A program made the position numbers and the translations under genes. A stretch of DNA of 14,085 nt from an uncultured Pseudomonadota bacterium (lineage in GTDB: Bacteria; Pseudomonadota; Gammaproteobacteria; Burkholderiales; Casimicrobiaceae), in contig CALFEY010000252.1 in the NCBI GenBank assembly GCA_937958295.1, forward strand, positions 1-14,085. The letters run 5' to 3'. The notes beneath the pieces are model-generated. The model was not told the origin of the DNA and searched no databases. It worked only from the letters and a program-made list of their open reading frames with translations. Shown here in pieces: positions 1-5,270 of this stretch. Each line of letters starts with the position of its first letter. Positions within the stretch are counted from its first letter, which is position 1.

Positions 1-536
1 CCATTGCCGGCACGGAGCACACGGGAGCCGCGGCCGCCTTTGCCTCGTTGTTCGACAATCGCAGCGTGATCCTCGCGCCCGCCGCCCAGACCCGCCGCGA
101 TGGCGTGGCGCGCGTGCGGGCGATGTGGGAAGCCTGCGGTGCCCGCGTGAGCGAGCTCCCGGCGCAACGGCACGACGCGATCTTCGCCGCGGTATCGCAT
201 TTGCCGCACATGCTCGCCTTCACGCTCGTGGCGGAGCTCGCGGCGCGGCCGGATGCAGCGACCTACTTCGATCATGCGGCGAGCGGCTTTCGCGACTTCA
301 CCCGCATTGCCGGCAGCTCGCCCGAGATGTGGCGCGACATCGCGGTGGCCAATCGCGACGCCTTGCTTGCCGAGATCGACGGCTATGCGCAGGCGTTGGC
401 CGACATGCGGGCGCTCGTCGCCGACGGCGATGCCGCCGGCCTTGCCGCGCTCTTCGAGCGGGCGAGCGCTGCGCGGCGCGCGTGGGAGGCGCGGCGCGCC
501 CGCGGGGCCGGCGAAGCGCGCGCCACCGTGTCCTGA
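1..536 (+). CDS. tyrA: Prephenate dehydrogenase, C-terminal part (5' end outside window)
   Basis: This partial gene encodes the last 178 residues of an NAD(P)-dependent prephenate dehydrogenase, which oxidises and decarboxylates prephenate to 4-hydroxyphenylpyruvate in tyrosine synthesis in the cytoplasm. The frame is open from base 3; no start is in the window. The visible part begins with the IAGTEH motif that ends the nucleotide-binding domain of TyrA proteins. It continues into the all-helical dimerisation domain, with the typical HDAIFAAVSHLPHMLAF and SGFRDFTRIAGSSPEMW segments. The last ~40 residues are Ala/Arg-rich and poorly conserved. The stop TGA (534-536) overlaps the ribosome binding site of aroA, so the two are probably cotranscribed and translationally coupled. 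The tyrA-aroA pairing is common in betaproteobacteria. The family is secure; cofactor preference cannot be judged without the N-terminal domain. Confidence 0.93.
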   Translation, partial: IAGTEHTGAAAAFASLFDNRSVILAPAAQTRRDGVARVRAMWEACGARVSELPAQRHDAIFAAVSHLPHMLAFTLVAELAARPDAATYFDHAASGFRDFTRIAGSSPEMWRDIAVANRDALLAEIDGYAQALADMRALVADGDAAGLAALFERASAARRAWEARRARGAGEARATVS

Positions 537-539
537 GGA
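535..539 (+). promoter_or_regulatory. Ribosome binding site of aroA
   Basis: GAGGA lies four bases before the aroA ATG at 544 and overlaps the tyrA stop codon. It fixes the aroA start at 544 rather than at upstream in-frame codons inside tyrA. Confidence 0.7.
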
Positions 540-543
540 CTAC

Positions 544-1833
544 ATGGCCGATACTTTTCCCACCGAGCTCACGCTCTCACCCGCCCGCCACGGCGAAGGC
601 GTGGTGGCGCTGCCGGGTTCCAAGAGCATCAGCAACCGCATGCTCCTGCTGGCGGCGCTCGCGCGGGGCACCACCACGCTCACCGGCCTCCTCGAATCCG
701 ACGATACGCAGGTGATGCTCACGGCCCTGGCCGCGCTCGGTATCGCCATCCGCAACGACGGCGAGCAGCGGTATGCAGTGGAGGGCGCCGGCGGCGCCTT
801 CCCGGTCAAGCGCGCCGACCTCCATCTCGGCCTGTCCGGCCTGTCGATGCGCACCCTGGTGGCGGCGCTCGCCCTGTCGAGCGGCCACTACCGTGCCGAT
901 GGCGTGCCGCGCATGCGCGAGCGGCCCATCGCCGACCTCGTCGATGCGCTGGCCCCGCTGGGCGTGGACGTGCGCTACGAGCTCGCGGCGGGCTTTCCGC
1001 CGGTGCTGATCGGGCCCGGCGCGCCCAAGGCTGCGCCGGTGGCCATTCGCGGCGACGTGTCGAGCCAGTTCCTCACGGGCCTCCTGCAGGCGCTGCCGCT
1101 GCTGCGCGCCCGCGTGGCGGTGAGCGTGGAGGGTGAGCTCATCTCGCGGCCTTACGTGGACATCACGCGCAATCTCATGCGTCGATTCGGCGTCGACGTG
1201 GCAGCCGAAGGCGCGGGCTTCGTTGTCCCCGCCGGCGATGGCTACCTCAGTCCCGGCACGCTTGCAGTGGAAGGCGATGCGTCCGGCGCGTCGTATTTCA
1301 TCGCCGCCGGATTACTGGGGGGCGGGCCGGTGCGCGTGACCGGCGGGGGACGGGTTTCCATCAAGGGGGATGTCGGCTTTGCCCACGTGCTGGCCGCCCA
1401 GGGGGCCGATGTGCGGATGGGCCCCGACTGGATCGAGACGCGCGCCGGAACCAGCTTTCGGGGCGGCACCATCGACTGCCTGGCCATCCCCGACGCCGCC
1501 ATGACGCTCGCCATCACCGCGCTCGCGGCCGACGCCCCCACCACGCTCACCGGCATCGGCTCGTGGCGCGTGAAGGAAACGGACCGCCTCGCCGCGATGG
1601 CCACGGAGCTGCGCAAGCTCGGCGTTGCGGCAGAGGAGGGCCCGGACTGGCTGCGCATCACGCCCACGCGCGATCTGCACACGGGGTCCGTTGCCACCTA
1701 CGACGACCACCGGATGGCCATGTGCTTCTCGCTGGTCCGCTTCCTGGGGATCCCCGTGACGATCGAGGATCCGGTCTGCGTACGCAAGACGTTCCCGGCG
1801 TATTTCGACGCGCTGGCCGGAATTGCCGTCTAG
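544..1833 (+). CDS. aroA: 3-phosphoshikimate 1-carboxyvinyltransferase (EPSP synthase)
   Basis: A 429-residue EPSP synthase, normal length for the family. It transfers the enolpyruvyl group of PEP to shikimate-3-phosphate, the sixth step of the shikimate pathway. Visible motifs are LPGSKSISNR near residue 23 (substrate-binding Lys27), RERPIADLVDAL (126-137), SSQFLTGLL, WRVKETDR (341-348) and DDHRMAM (387-393), so the catalytic residues look intact. ATG 544 is chosen because it follows GAGGA and gives the usual N-terminus. The frame stays open upstream into tyrA, but that part has no family similarity. The PEP/glyphosate loop is unusual: where E. coli has GNAGTAMRP, this protein reads GLSGLSMRT (residues 96-104), with changes at the positions equivalent to Thr97 and Pro101. 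cmk starts one base after the stop. Confidence 0.97.
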   Translation: MADTFPTELTLSPARHGEGVVALPGSKSISNRMLLLAALARGTTTLTGLLESDDTQVMLTALAALGIAIRNDGEQRYAVEGAGGAFPVKRADLHLGLSGLSMRTLVAALALSSGHYRADGVPRMRERPIADLVDALAPLGVDVRYELAAGFPPVLIGPGAPKAAPVAIRGDVSSQFLTGLLQALPLLRARVAVSVEGELISRPYVDITRNLMRRFGVDVAAEGAGFVVPAGDGYLSPGTLAVEGDASGASYFIAAGLLGGGPVRVTGGGRVSIKGDVGFAHVLAAQGADVRMGPDWIETRAGTSFRGGTIDCLAIPDAAMTLAITALAADAPTTLTGIGSWRVKETDRLAAMATELRKLGVAAEEGPDWLRITPTRDLHTGSVATYDDHRMAMCFSLVRFLGIPVTIEDPVCVRKTFPAYFDALAGIAV

Positions 1834-1834
1834 C

Positions 1835-2524
1835 ATGGCGCACGCCGGCAGCGTTGCCACCGCCGACCCGGTGCCGGTGATCACGGTCGATGGGCCAGCC
1901 GCCTCGGGCAAAGGCACCATTGCCTCCGCCGTTGCCACGAGGCTCGGCTTCCATTACCTCGACAGCGGGGCGCTGTACCGGCTGGTGGCCCTGAAGGCGC
2001 GGCGCGCCGGCACGCCGCTCACCGATCCCGGGGCGCTGGCCGCCGTGGCGGCCGGGCTCGATGTCCATTTTGCGGCCGACGCGATCACCTTAGACGGGGA
2101 GGACGTGACCGCGGCGATTCGCGAGGAGGCGGTGTCCGCGGGGGCTTCCCAGGTGGCCGTCCACCCCCCTGTGCGGGCGGCGCTCATCGAGCGCCAGCGG
2201 GCTTTTCGCCGAGCGCCGGGGCTCGTCGCGGACGGCCGCGACATGGGCACGGTCGTATTCCCCGACGCCACGGTCAAGATCTTCCTGACGGCGAGCGCCG
2301 ACGAACGGGCTCGTCGGCGTCATAAGCAGTTGATCGCAAAAGGACTTTCTGTTACAATGGAGAGTCTTTTGCGCGATATCCGTGAGCGCGACGCACGCGA
2401 CGCCGGACGGGCAGCAGCACCGCTCGTGCCGGCCCGCGATGCCGTGCTCCTCGATACCACCCACCTTACGATCGACGAGGCCACTGCGCGCGTGCTGGAG
2501 CTTTTCCGCACGCGTGTGGCGTAG
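1835..2524 (+). CDS. cmk: Cytidylate kinase
   Basis: A 229-residue CMP/dCMP kinase of the P-loop nucleoside monophosphate kinase family; it makes CDP and dCDP from ATP and (d)CMP. Visible motifs are the Walker A loop GPAASGKGT (20-28, Lys26), LDSGALYR (42-49), the GRDMGTVVFPDA segment (134-145) and the C-terminal RDARDAGRAAAPL motif of the lid and base-binding region. The ATG at 1835 is one base past the aroA stop and has no strong ribosome binding site, which suggests coupling to aroA. A TTG at 1823 in the same frame is a weaker alternative start overlapping aroA. Codons around 166-180 (aaa, gga, ctt, tct, gtt, aca, agt) are unlike the rest of the gene and coincide with a promoter read on the same strand. 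cmk directly before rpsA is the arrangement known from E. coli. Confidence 0.96.
   Translation: MAHAGSVATADPVPVITVDGPAASGKGTIASAVATRLGFHYLDSGALYRLVALKARRAGTPLTDPGALAAVAAGLDVHFAADAITLDGEDVTAAIREEAVSAGASQVAVHPPVRAALIERQRAFRRAPGLVADGRDMGTVVFPDATVKIFLTASADERARRRHKQLIAKGLSVTMESLLRDIRERDARDAGRAAAPLVPARDAVLLDTTHLTIDEATARVLELFRTRVA
2330..2358 (+). promoter_or_regulatory. Sigma70-type promoter inside cmk, probably for rpsA
   Basis: The -35 box TTGATC (2330-2335) and -10 box TACAAT (2353-2358) are separated by exactly 17 bases. They match the consensus TTGACA/TATAAT at four and five of six positions. The element sits in an AT-rich island within a strongly GC-rich gene, and the codons it imposes are otherwise rare here. 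Transcription would start near 2365 and give an rpsA leader of about 330 bases. In E. coli, rpsA also has promoters within the upstream cmk gene (established knowledge). The match is seen directly; its activity is inferred. Confidence 0.72.
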
Positions 2525-2533
2525 CGAGGACCT

Positions 2534-2565
2534 CGTCGGTTGCGTTCGGCGGCGAAGCACCGACG
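2534..2565 (+). promoter_or_regulatory. Leader hairpin I of rpsA
   Basis: CGTCGGT (2534-2540) pairs with ACCGACG (2559-2565). Inside it, GC (2542-2543) pairs with GC (2557-2558) and TTC (2545-2547) with GAA (2554-2556), with single-base bulges at 2541 and 2544. That gives 12 pairs closing a GGCGGC loop. It begins ten bases after the cmk stop. S1 genes in proteobacteria can have structured leaders used in autogenous control, so a regulatory role is plausible but not shown. Confidence 0.5.
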
Positions 2566-2596
2566 TTCGCCCAAAGGACCGCGGAATGCCGCTTTT

Positions 2597-2638
2597 GCCG
2601 GCGGCGTTCACGCGGGATCGACCCACGAGCCCGCCGGC
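2597..2638 (+). promoter_or_regulatory. Possible antiterminator stem in the rpsA leader
   Basis: GCCGGCGG (2597-2604) is the exact reverse complement of CCGCCGGC (2631-2638), the 5' arm of the terminator-like hairpin at 2631-2667. The first segment contains CCGGCGG, identical to that hairpin's 3' arm (2661-2667). The two pairings exclude each other, as in an attenuator. Such GC-only words are common in this genome, so chance is a serious alternative. Confidence 0.35.
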
Positions 2639-2672
2639 ACGAGAAAAAGGGTTCTCGCTTCCGGCGGTTTTT
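2631..2672 (+). terminator. Terminator-like hairpin (attenuator candidate) before rpsA
   Basis: CCGCCGG (2631-2637) pairs with CCGGCGG (2661-2667). Inside it, CGAGAA (2640-2645) pairs with TTCTCG (2652-2657) around an AAAGGG loop, with a small CA/CTT internal loop between the two stems. Five Ts (2668-2672) follow directly, so the shape is that of an intrinsic terminator. Only 24 bases separate it from the rpsA ATG, and these hold the ribosome binding site and leave no room for a promoter. All rpsA transcripts must therefore cross it. This suggests conditional termination or a translational operator rather than a plain operon end. Confidence 0.6.
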
Positions 2673-2681
2673 GACCACGTA

Positions 2682-2686
2682 AAGGA
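2682..2686 (+). promoter_or_regulatory. Ribosome binding site of rpsA
   Basis: AAGGA ends ten bases before the ATG at 2697. It decides the start: the in-frame ATG at 2748 (MEDF), which would give a shorter E. coli-like N-terminus, has no purine-rich site before it. Confidence 0.65.
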
Positions 2687-2696
2687 ACCAACCCGC

Positions 2697-4436
2697 ATGG
2701 CTACTGCAACTCCCGTTACCGCAACGTCCGCCGTTGCCGCTCCCCCGATGGAAGACTTCGCCGCCCTGTTCGAGGAATCGCTCTCGCGGCAGGAAATGCG
2801 CCAGGGCGAGCTCATCACCGCCGAGGTGGTGCGCGTCGACTTCAACATCGTCGTCGTCAATGCCGGCTTGAAGTCCGAGTCGTTCATCAACATCGACGAG
2901 TTCAAGAACGACAAGGGCGAGATCGAAGTCAAGCCCGGTGATTTCGTCACCGTCGCGATCGAGTCGCTCGAAGACGGCTACGGCGAGACCAAGCTCTCGC
3001 GCGACAAGGCCAAGCGCCTCAAGGCTTGGCATGACCTCGAAGCCGCGATGGAGCAGGGTCTCATCGTGCAGGGCCTCGTCACCAGCAAGGTGAAGGGCGG
3101 CCTCACGGTCATGATCAACGGCATCCGCGCGTTCCTGCCCGGCTCGCTCGTCGACATCCGTCCGGTCAAGGACACGTCGCCGTTCGAGAACAAGGCGCTC
3201 GATTTCAAGGTCATCAAGCTCGACCGCAAGCGCAACAACGTCGTGGTGTCGCGTCGCGCCGTGCTCGAGGAATCGCAGGGCGAAGTGCGCGAGAAGCTCC
3301 TCTCGACGCTGTCGGAAGGCGCGATCGTCAAGGGCATCGTCAAGAACATCACCGACTACGGCGCGTTCGTGGACCTCGGTGGCATCGACGGCCTGCTGCA
3401 CATCACCGACCTCGCCTGGCGTCGCGTCAAGCATCCGTCCGAAGTGCTCGCCGTCGGCGACGAAGTCACGGCCAAGGTCCTGAAGTTCGATCAGGAAAAG
3501 AACCGCGTCTCGCTCGGCATGAAGCAGCTCGGCGAAGACCCGTGGGTCGGCCTCGCGCGCCGTTACCCGCAAGGCACGCGCTTGTTCGGCAAGGTCACGA
3601 ACATCACCGACTACGGCGCGTTCGTGGAGATCGAGTCGGGCATCGAAGGCCTGGTGCACGTCTCGGAGATGGACTGGACCAACAAGAACATCCACCCGAC
3701 CAAGGTCGTGCAGCTCGGCGACGAGGTCGAAGTGATGATCCTCGAGATCGACGAGGAGCGTCGCCGCATTTCGCTCGGCATGAAGCAGTGCATGGCGAAT
3801 CCGTGGGACGAGTTCTCGATGAACCACAAGAAGGGCGACAAGGTGAAGGGCATGATCAAGTCCATCACCGACTTCGGTGTGTTCGTGGGCCTGCCCGGCG
3901 GCATCGACGGCCTCGTCCACCTGTCCGACCTCTCGTGGTCCGCCGCCGGCGAAACCGCCGTGCGCGACTACAAGAAGGGCCAGGAAGTGGAAGCCGTGGT
4001 GCTGGCCATCGACGTCGAGCGCGAGCGCATCTCGCTTGGCATCAAGCAGCTCGAAGGCGACCCGTTCACCAACTTCGTGGCCATGCACGACAAGGGCAGC
4101 ATCGTGAACGGCACCGTCAAGTCGCTCGACGCGAAGGGTGCGGTGGTGAGCCTTGGCAGCGATATCGAGGGCTACCTGCGCGCCTCGGAACTGTCGCGCG
4201 ATCGCGTGGAAGACATGCGGCAGCACCTGAAGGAAGGGGATGCCGTCAACGCGATGATCATCAACGTCGACCGCAAGAACCGCAGCATCAACCTGTCGAT
4301 CAAGGCGAAGGACAACGCCGAGGAAGGCGAGGCGATGCAGCGGATGAGCGCCGAGAACCAGGGGGCCAATACCGGCACCACCAACCTCGGGGCGCTGCTC
4401 AAGGCCAAGCTCTCCGATACGAAGTCGAACGGCTGA
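2697..4436 (+). CDS. rpsA: 30S ribosomal protein S1
   Basis: A 579-residue ribosomal protein S1, which binds mRNA on the 30S subunit and helps start translation of structured messages. An N-terminal MEDFAALFEESL segment (18-29) resembles the ribosome-anchoring end of proteobacterial S1. Six S1 (OB-fold) repeats follow at about 36-103, 121-187, 207-275, 292-363, 379-450 and 466-536, then a polar tail. Repeats three to five carry the typical ITDYGAFV or ITDFGVFV and LHITDL or LVHVSEM motifs of RNA-binding S1 domains. The first 17 residues (Ala/Thr/Pro-rich) precede the E. coli-type start, and the start choice follows the AAGGA site. The gene lies between cmk and ihfB as in E. coli and many proteobacteria. 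It probably has its own promoter in cmk and a structured leader. The identity is secure. Confidence 0.98.
   Translation: MATATPVTATSAVAAPPMEDFAALFEESLSRQEMRQGELITAEVVRVDFNIVVVNAGLKSESFINIDEFKNDKGEIEVKPGDFVTVAIESLEDGYGETKLSRDKAKRLKAWHDLEAAMEQGLIVQGLVTSKVKGGLTVMINGIRAFLPGSLVDIRPVKDTSPFENKALDFKVIKLDRKRNNVVVSRRAVLEESQGEVREKLLSTLSEGAIVKGIVKNITDYGAFVDLGGIDGLLHITDLAWRRVKHPSEVLAVGDEVTAKVLKFDQEKNRVSLGMKQLGEDPWVGLARRYPQGTRLFGKVTNITDYGAFVEIESGIEGLVHVSEMDWTNKNIHPTKVVQLGDEVEVMILEIDEERRRISLGMKQCMANPWDEFSMNHKKGDKVKGMIKSITDFGVFVGLPGGIDGLVHLSDLSWSAAGETAVRDYKKGQEVEAVVLAIDVERERISLGIKQLEGDPFTNFVAMHDKGSIVNGTVKSLDAKGAVVSLGSDIEGYLRASELSRDRVEDMRQHLKEGDAVNAMIINVDRKNRSINLSIKAKDNAEEGEAMQRMSAENQGANTGTTNLGALLKAKLSDTKSNG
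3344..3373 (+). repeat. 30-base exact direct repeat in rpsA, copy 1
   Basis: This segment codes for KNITDYGAFVD in the third S1 domain. It is identical over 30 bases to 3599-3628, 255 bases (85 codons) downstream. It reflects strong conservation of the motif between neighbouring domains. Confidence 0.85.
3599..3628 (+). repeat. 30-base exact direct repeat in rpsA, copy 2
   Basis: Second copy of the repeat at 3344-3373, in the fourth S1 domain (TNITDYGAFVE). Recombination between the copies would remove exactly one S1 domain in frame. Confidence 0.85.
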
Positions 4437-4465
4437 TCGCACTCACGGGCAACGGAATCTCAGCA

Positions 4466-4762
4466 ATGACCAAATCGGAGCTGATCGACCGCCTCGCGGC
4501 GCAGTTTCCGCAGCTCGTGGCCAAGGATGCCGAACTGGCGGTCAAGATGATCCTCGACGCGATGGGCGAGTCCCTCGCGAAAGGGGAGCGCATCGAGATC
4601 CGCGGGTTCGGCAGCTTCGGCCTCAATTACCGGCCCCCGCGCACCGGACGCAATCCCAAGTCCGGCGAGAAGGTGCAGGTGCCGCAGAAGTTCGTGCCGC
4701 ATTTCAAGGCCGGCAAGGAGTTGCGCGAGCGCGTGGACTTCAACGCCGAAGCGCCGAAGTAA
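4466..4762 (+). CDS. ihfB: Integration host factor, beta subunit
   Basis: A 98-residue DNA-bending protein of the HU/IHF family, normal length. With IHF-alpha it forms a heterodimer that bends specific DNA sites by a sharp angle and acts in transcription, replication and recombination. Visible are the N-terminal helices (MTKSELIDRLAAQFPQL), the family signature GFGSFGLNYRPPRTGRNP (47-64) and the intercalating proline Pro64 in GRNPKSG at the tip of the beta arm. The MTKSELI start and the sequence after residue 65 favour IHF-beta over HU. It begins 29 bases after rpsA with only a weak upstream GGA, and no terminator lies between them, so it is probably cotranscribed with rpsA. rpsA-ihfB is a conserved pair in proteobacteria. 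Confidence 0.96.
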   Translation: MTKSELIDRLAAQFPQLVAKDAELAVKMILDAMGESLAKGERIEIRGFGSFGLNYRPPRTGRNPKSGEKVQVPQKFVPHFKAGKELRERVDFNAEAPK

Positions 4763-4774
4763 TCGTTTCCGGAG

Positions 4775-4800
4775 CGTGCGCCCTGCGAAGGGCGGGCACG
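4775..4800 (+). other. Hairpin with GCGA tetraloop after ihfB
   Basis: CGTGC GCCCT (4775-4784) pairs with AGGGC (4789-4793) and GCACG (4796-4800), leaving a GG bulge, around a GCGA loop of the stable GNRA class. It starts 12 bases after the ihfB stop and has no T-run, so it is not a terminator itself. It could protect the 3' end of the message. Confidence 0.55.
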
Positions 4801-4809
4801 ACGGGAAGG

Positions 4810-4826
4810 ACCCGGTGGCGCCGGGT
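4810..4826 (+). other. Second hairpin after ihfB
   Basis: ACCCGG (4810-4815) pairs perfectly with CCGGGT (4821-4826) around TGGCG. It has no T-run. It lies between the GCGA hairpin and the terminator. Confidence 0.45.
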
Positions 4827-4841
4827 GCAGGAAACGGGAGT

Positions 4842-4878
4842 GGGGCGGTCGAGGCAACTCGTCCGCCCCGTTTTCTTT
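4842..4878 (+). terminator. Intrinsic terminator of the rpsA-ihfB unit
   Basis: GGGGCGG (4842-4848) pairs with CCGCCCC (4863-4869). After one T-T mismatch, CGAG (4850-4853) pairs with CTCG (4858-4861) around a GCAA tetraloop. GTTTTCTTT follows. Stem strength, GNRA loop and T-run make this the clearest terminator in the window. It separates ihfB from lapA. Confidence 0.85.
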
Positions 4879-4911
4879 GTGCTGGGCCGCCGCGGGCGCG
4901 CAAGGGGGCAG

Positions 4912-4920
4912 TGGCATAAT
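4912..4920 (+). promoter_or_regulatory. Extended -10 promoter candidate for lapA
   Basis: TGGCATAAT combines the extended -10 TGn element with a CATAAT hexamer (five of six to consensus). There is no recognisable -35 box 16-18 bases upstream. The predicted transcription start falls at about 4926-4928, on the lapA ATG at 4927, which suggests a leaderless or nearly leaderless message. Confidence 0.45.
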
Positions 4921-4926
4921 TCAACG

Positions 4927-5265
4927 ATGGCTTTCGTGCGCTGGATCGTCGTGGCAGTCGCCTTCGTCGCGCTGCTCTACCTGTCGTTGCAGAACAGCGA
5001 GAAGGCCACGCTGCGCTTCTTCAATATCGCGCAGTGGGAAGCGCCGCTGGTGGTGGTGGTCTTCATCGCCTTCGCCGGCGGCGTGGCGGCCGGGCTCCTC
5101 GCCGGCGCCTTTCGCGCCACTCGCCTGAAGCGCCAGCTCAACCGCCTTCGCCGCGAGCAACGCGGCGGGGATGTCCGCGTGCGCCCGCCGGCGGTGGCCC
5201 CCGGGACCACGCCGGCGTCGGGTCCCGGCTTTGCCCGCGACGAGCACGTCGCCGGCGGCCTGTAG
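4927..5265 (+). CDS. lapA: LapA family inner membrane protein
   Basis: A 112-residue small membrane protein of the LapA (YciS, DUF1049) family, which works with LapB at the inner membrane in controlling lipopolysaccharide assembly. Two hydrophobic segments are visible, at about residues 5-21 and 40-62. The first ends in LSLQNSEKATLRFF, a typical family feature, and the second is followed by a basic amphipathic stretch (TRLKRQLNRLRREQR). The C-terminus is Pro/Ala-rich and variable. ATG 4927 gives the expected family N-terminus. There is no Shine-Dalgarno site at normal distance; a purine run at 4902-4908 is too far away. It lies just after a terminator and five bases before lapB, so it likely opens a new operon. 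Confidence 0.9.
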   Translation: MAFVRWIVVAVAFVALLYLSLQNSEKATLRFFNIAQWEAPLVVVVFIAFAGGVAAGLLAGAFRATRLKRQLNRLRREQRGGDVRVRPPAVAPGTTPASGPGFARDEHVAGGL

Positions 5266-5270
5266 CGCGC

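Noticed and set aside
253..543. 97-residue N-terminal extension of aroA
   Set aside because: It lies in the wrong frame of tyrA, has no EPSP synthase similarity, and the ATG at 544 has a good ribosome binding site.
1317..1322. G6 run in aroA as a slippage site
   Set aside because: Six Gs are common at this GC content and too short to suggest phase variation.
2581..2596. GCGG-AATG-CCGC hairpin followed by four Ts
   Set aside because: A four-pair stem is too weak to call a terminator, although it lies in the rpsA leader.
2748..2750. Alternative rpsA start (MEDF)
   Set aside because: No ribosome binding site before it, whereas the ATG at 2697 follows AAGGA at a workable distance.
2466..4442. 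658-codon open frame on the minus strand across rpsA
   Set aside because: It mirrors rpsA exactly; its composition (His, Asp, Leu, Val rich) is the usual antisense shadow of a GC-rich gene. S1 on the plus strand is certain.
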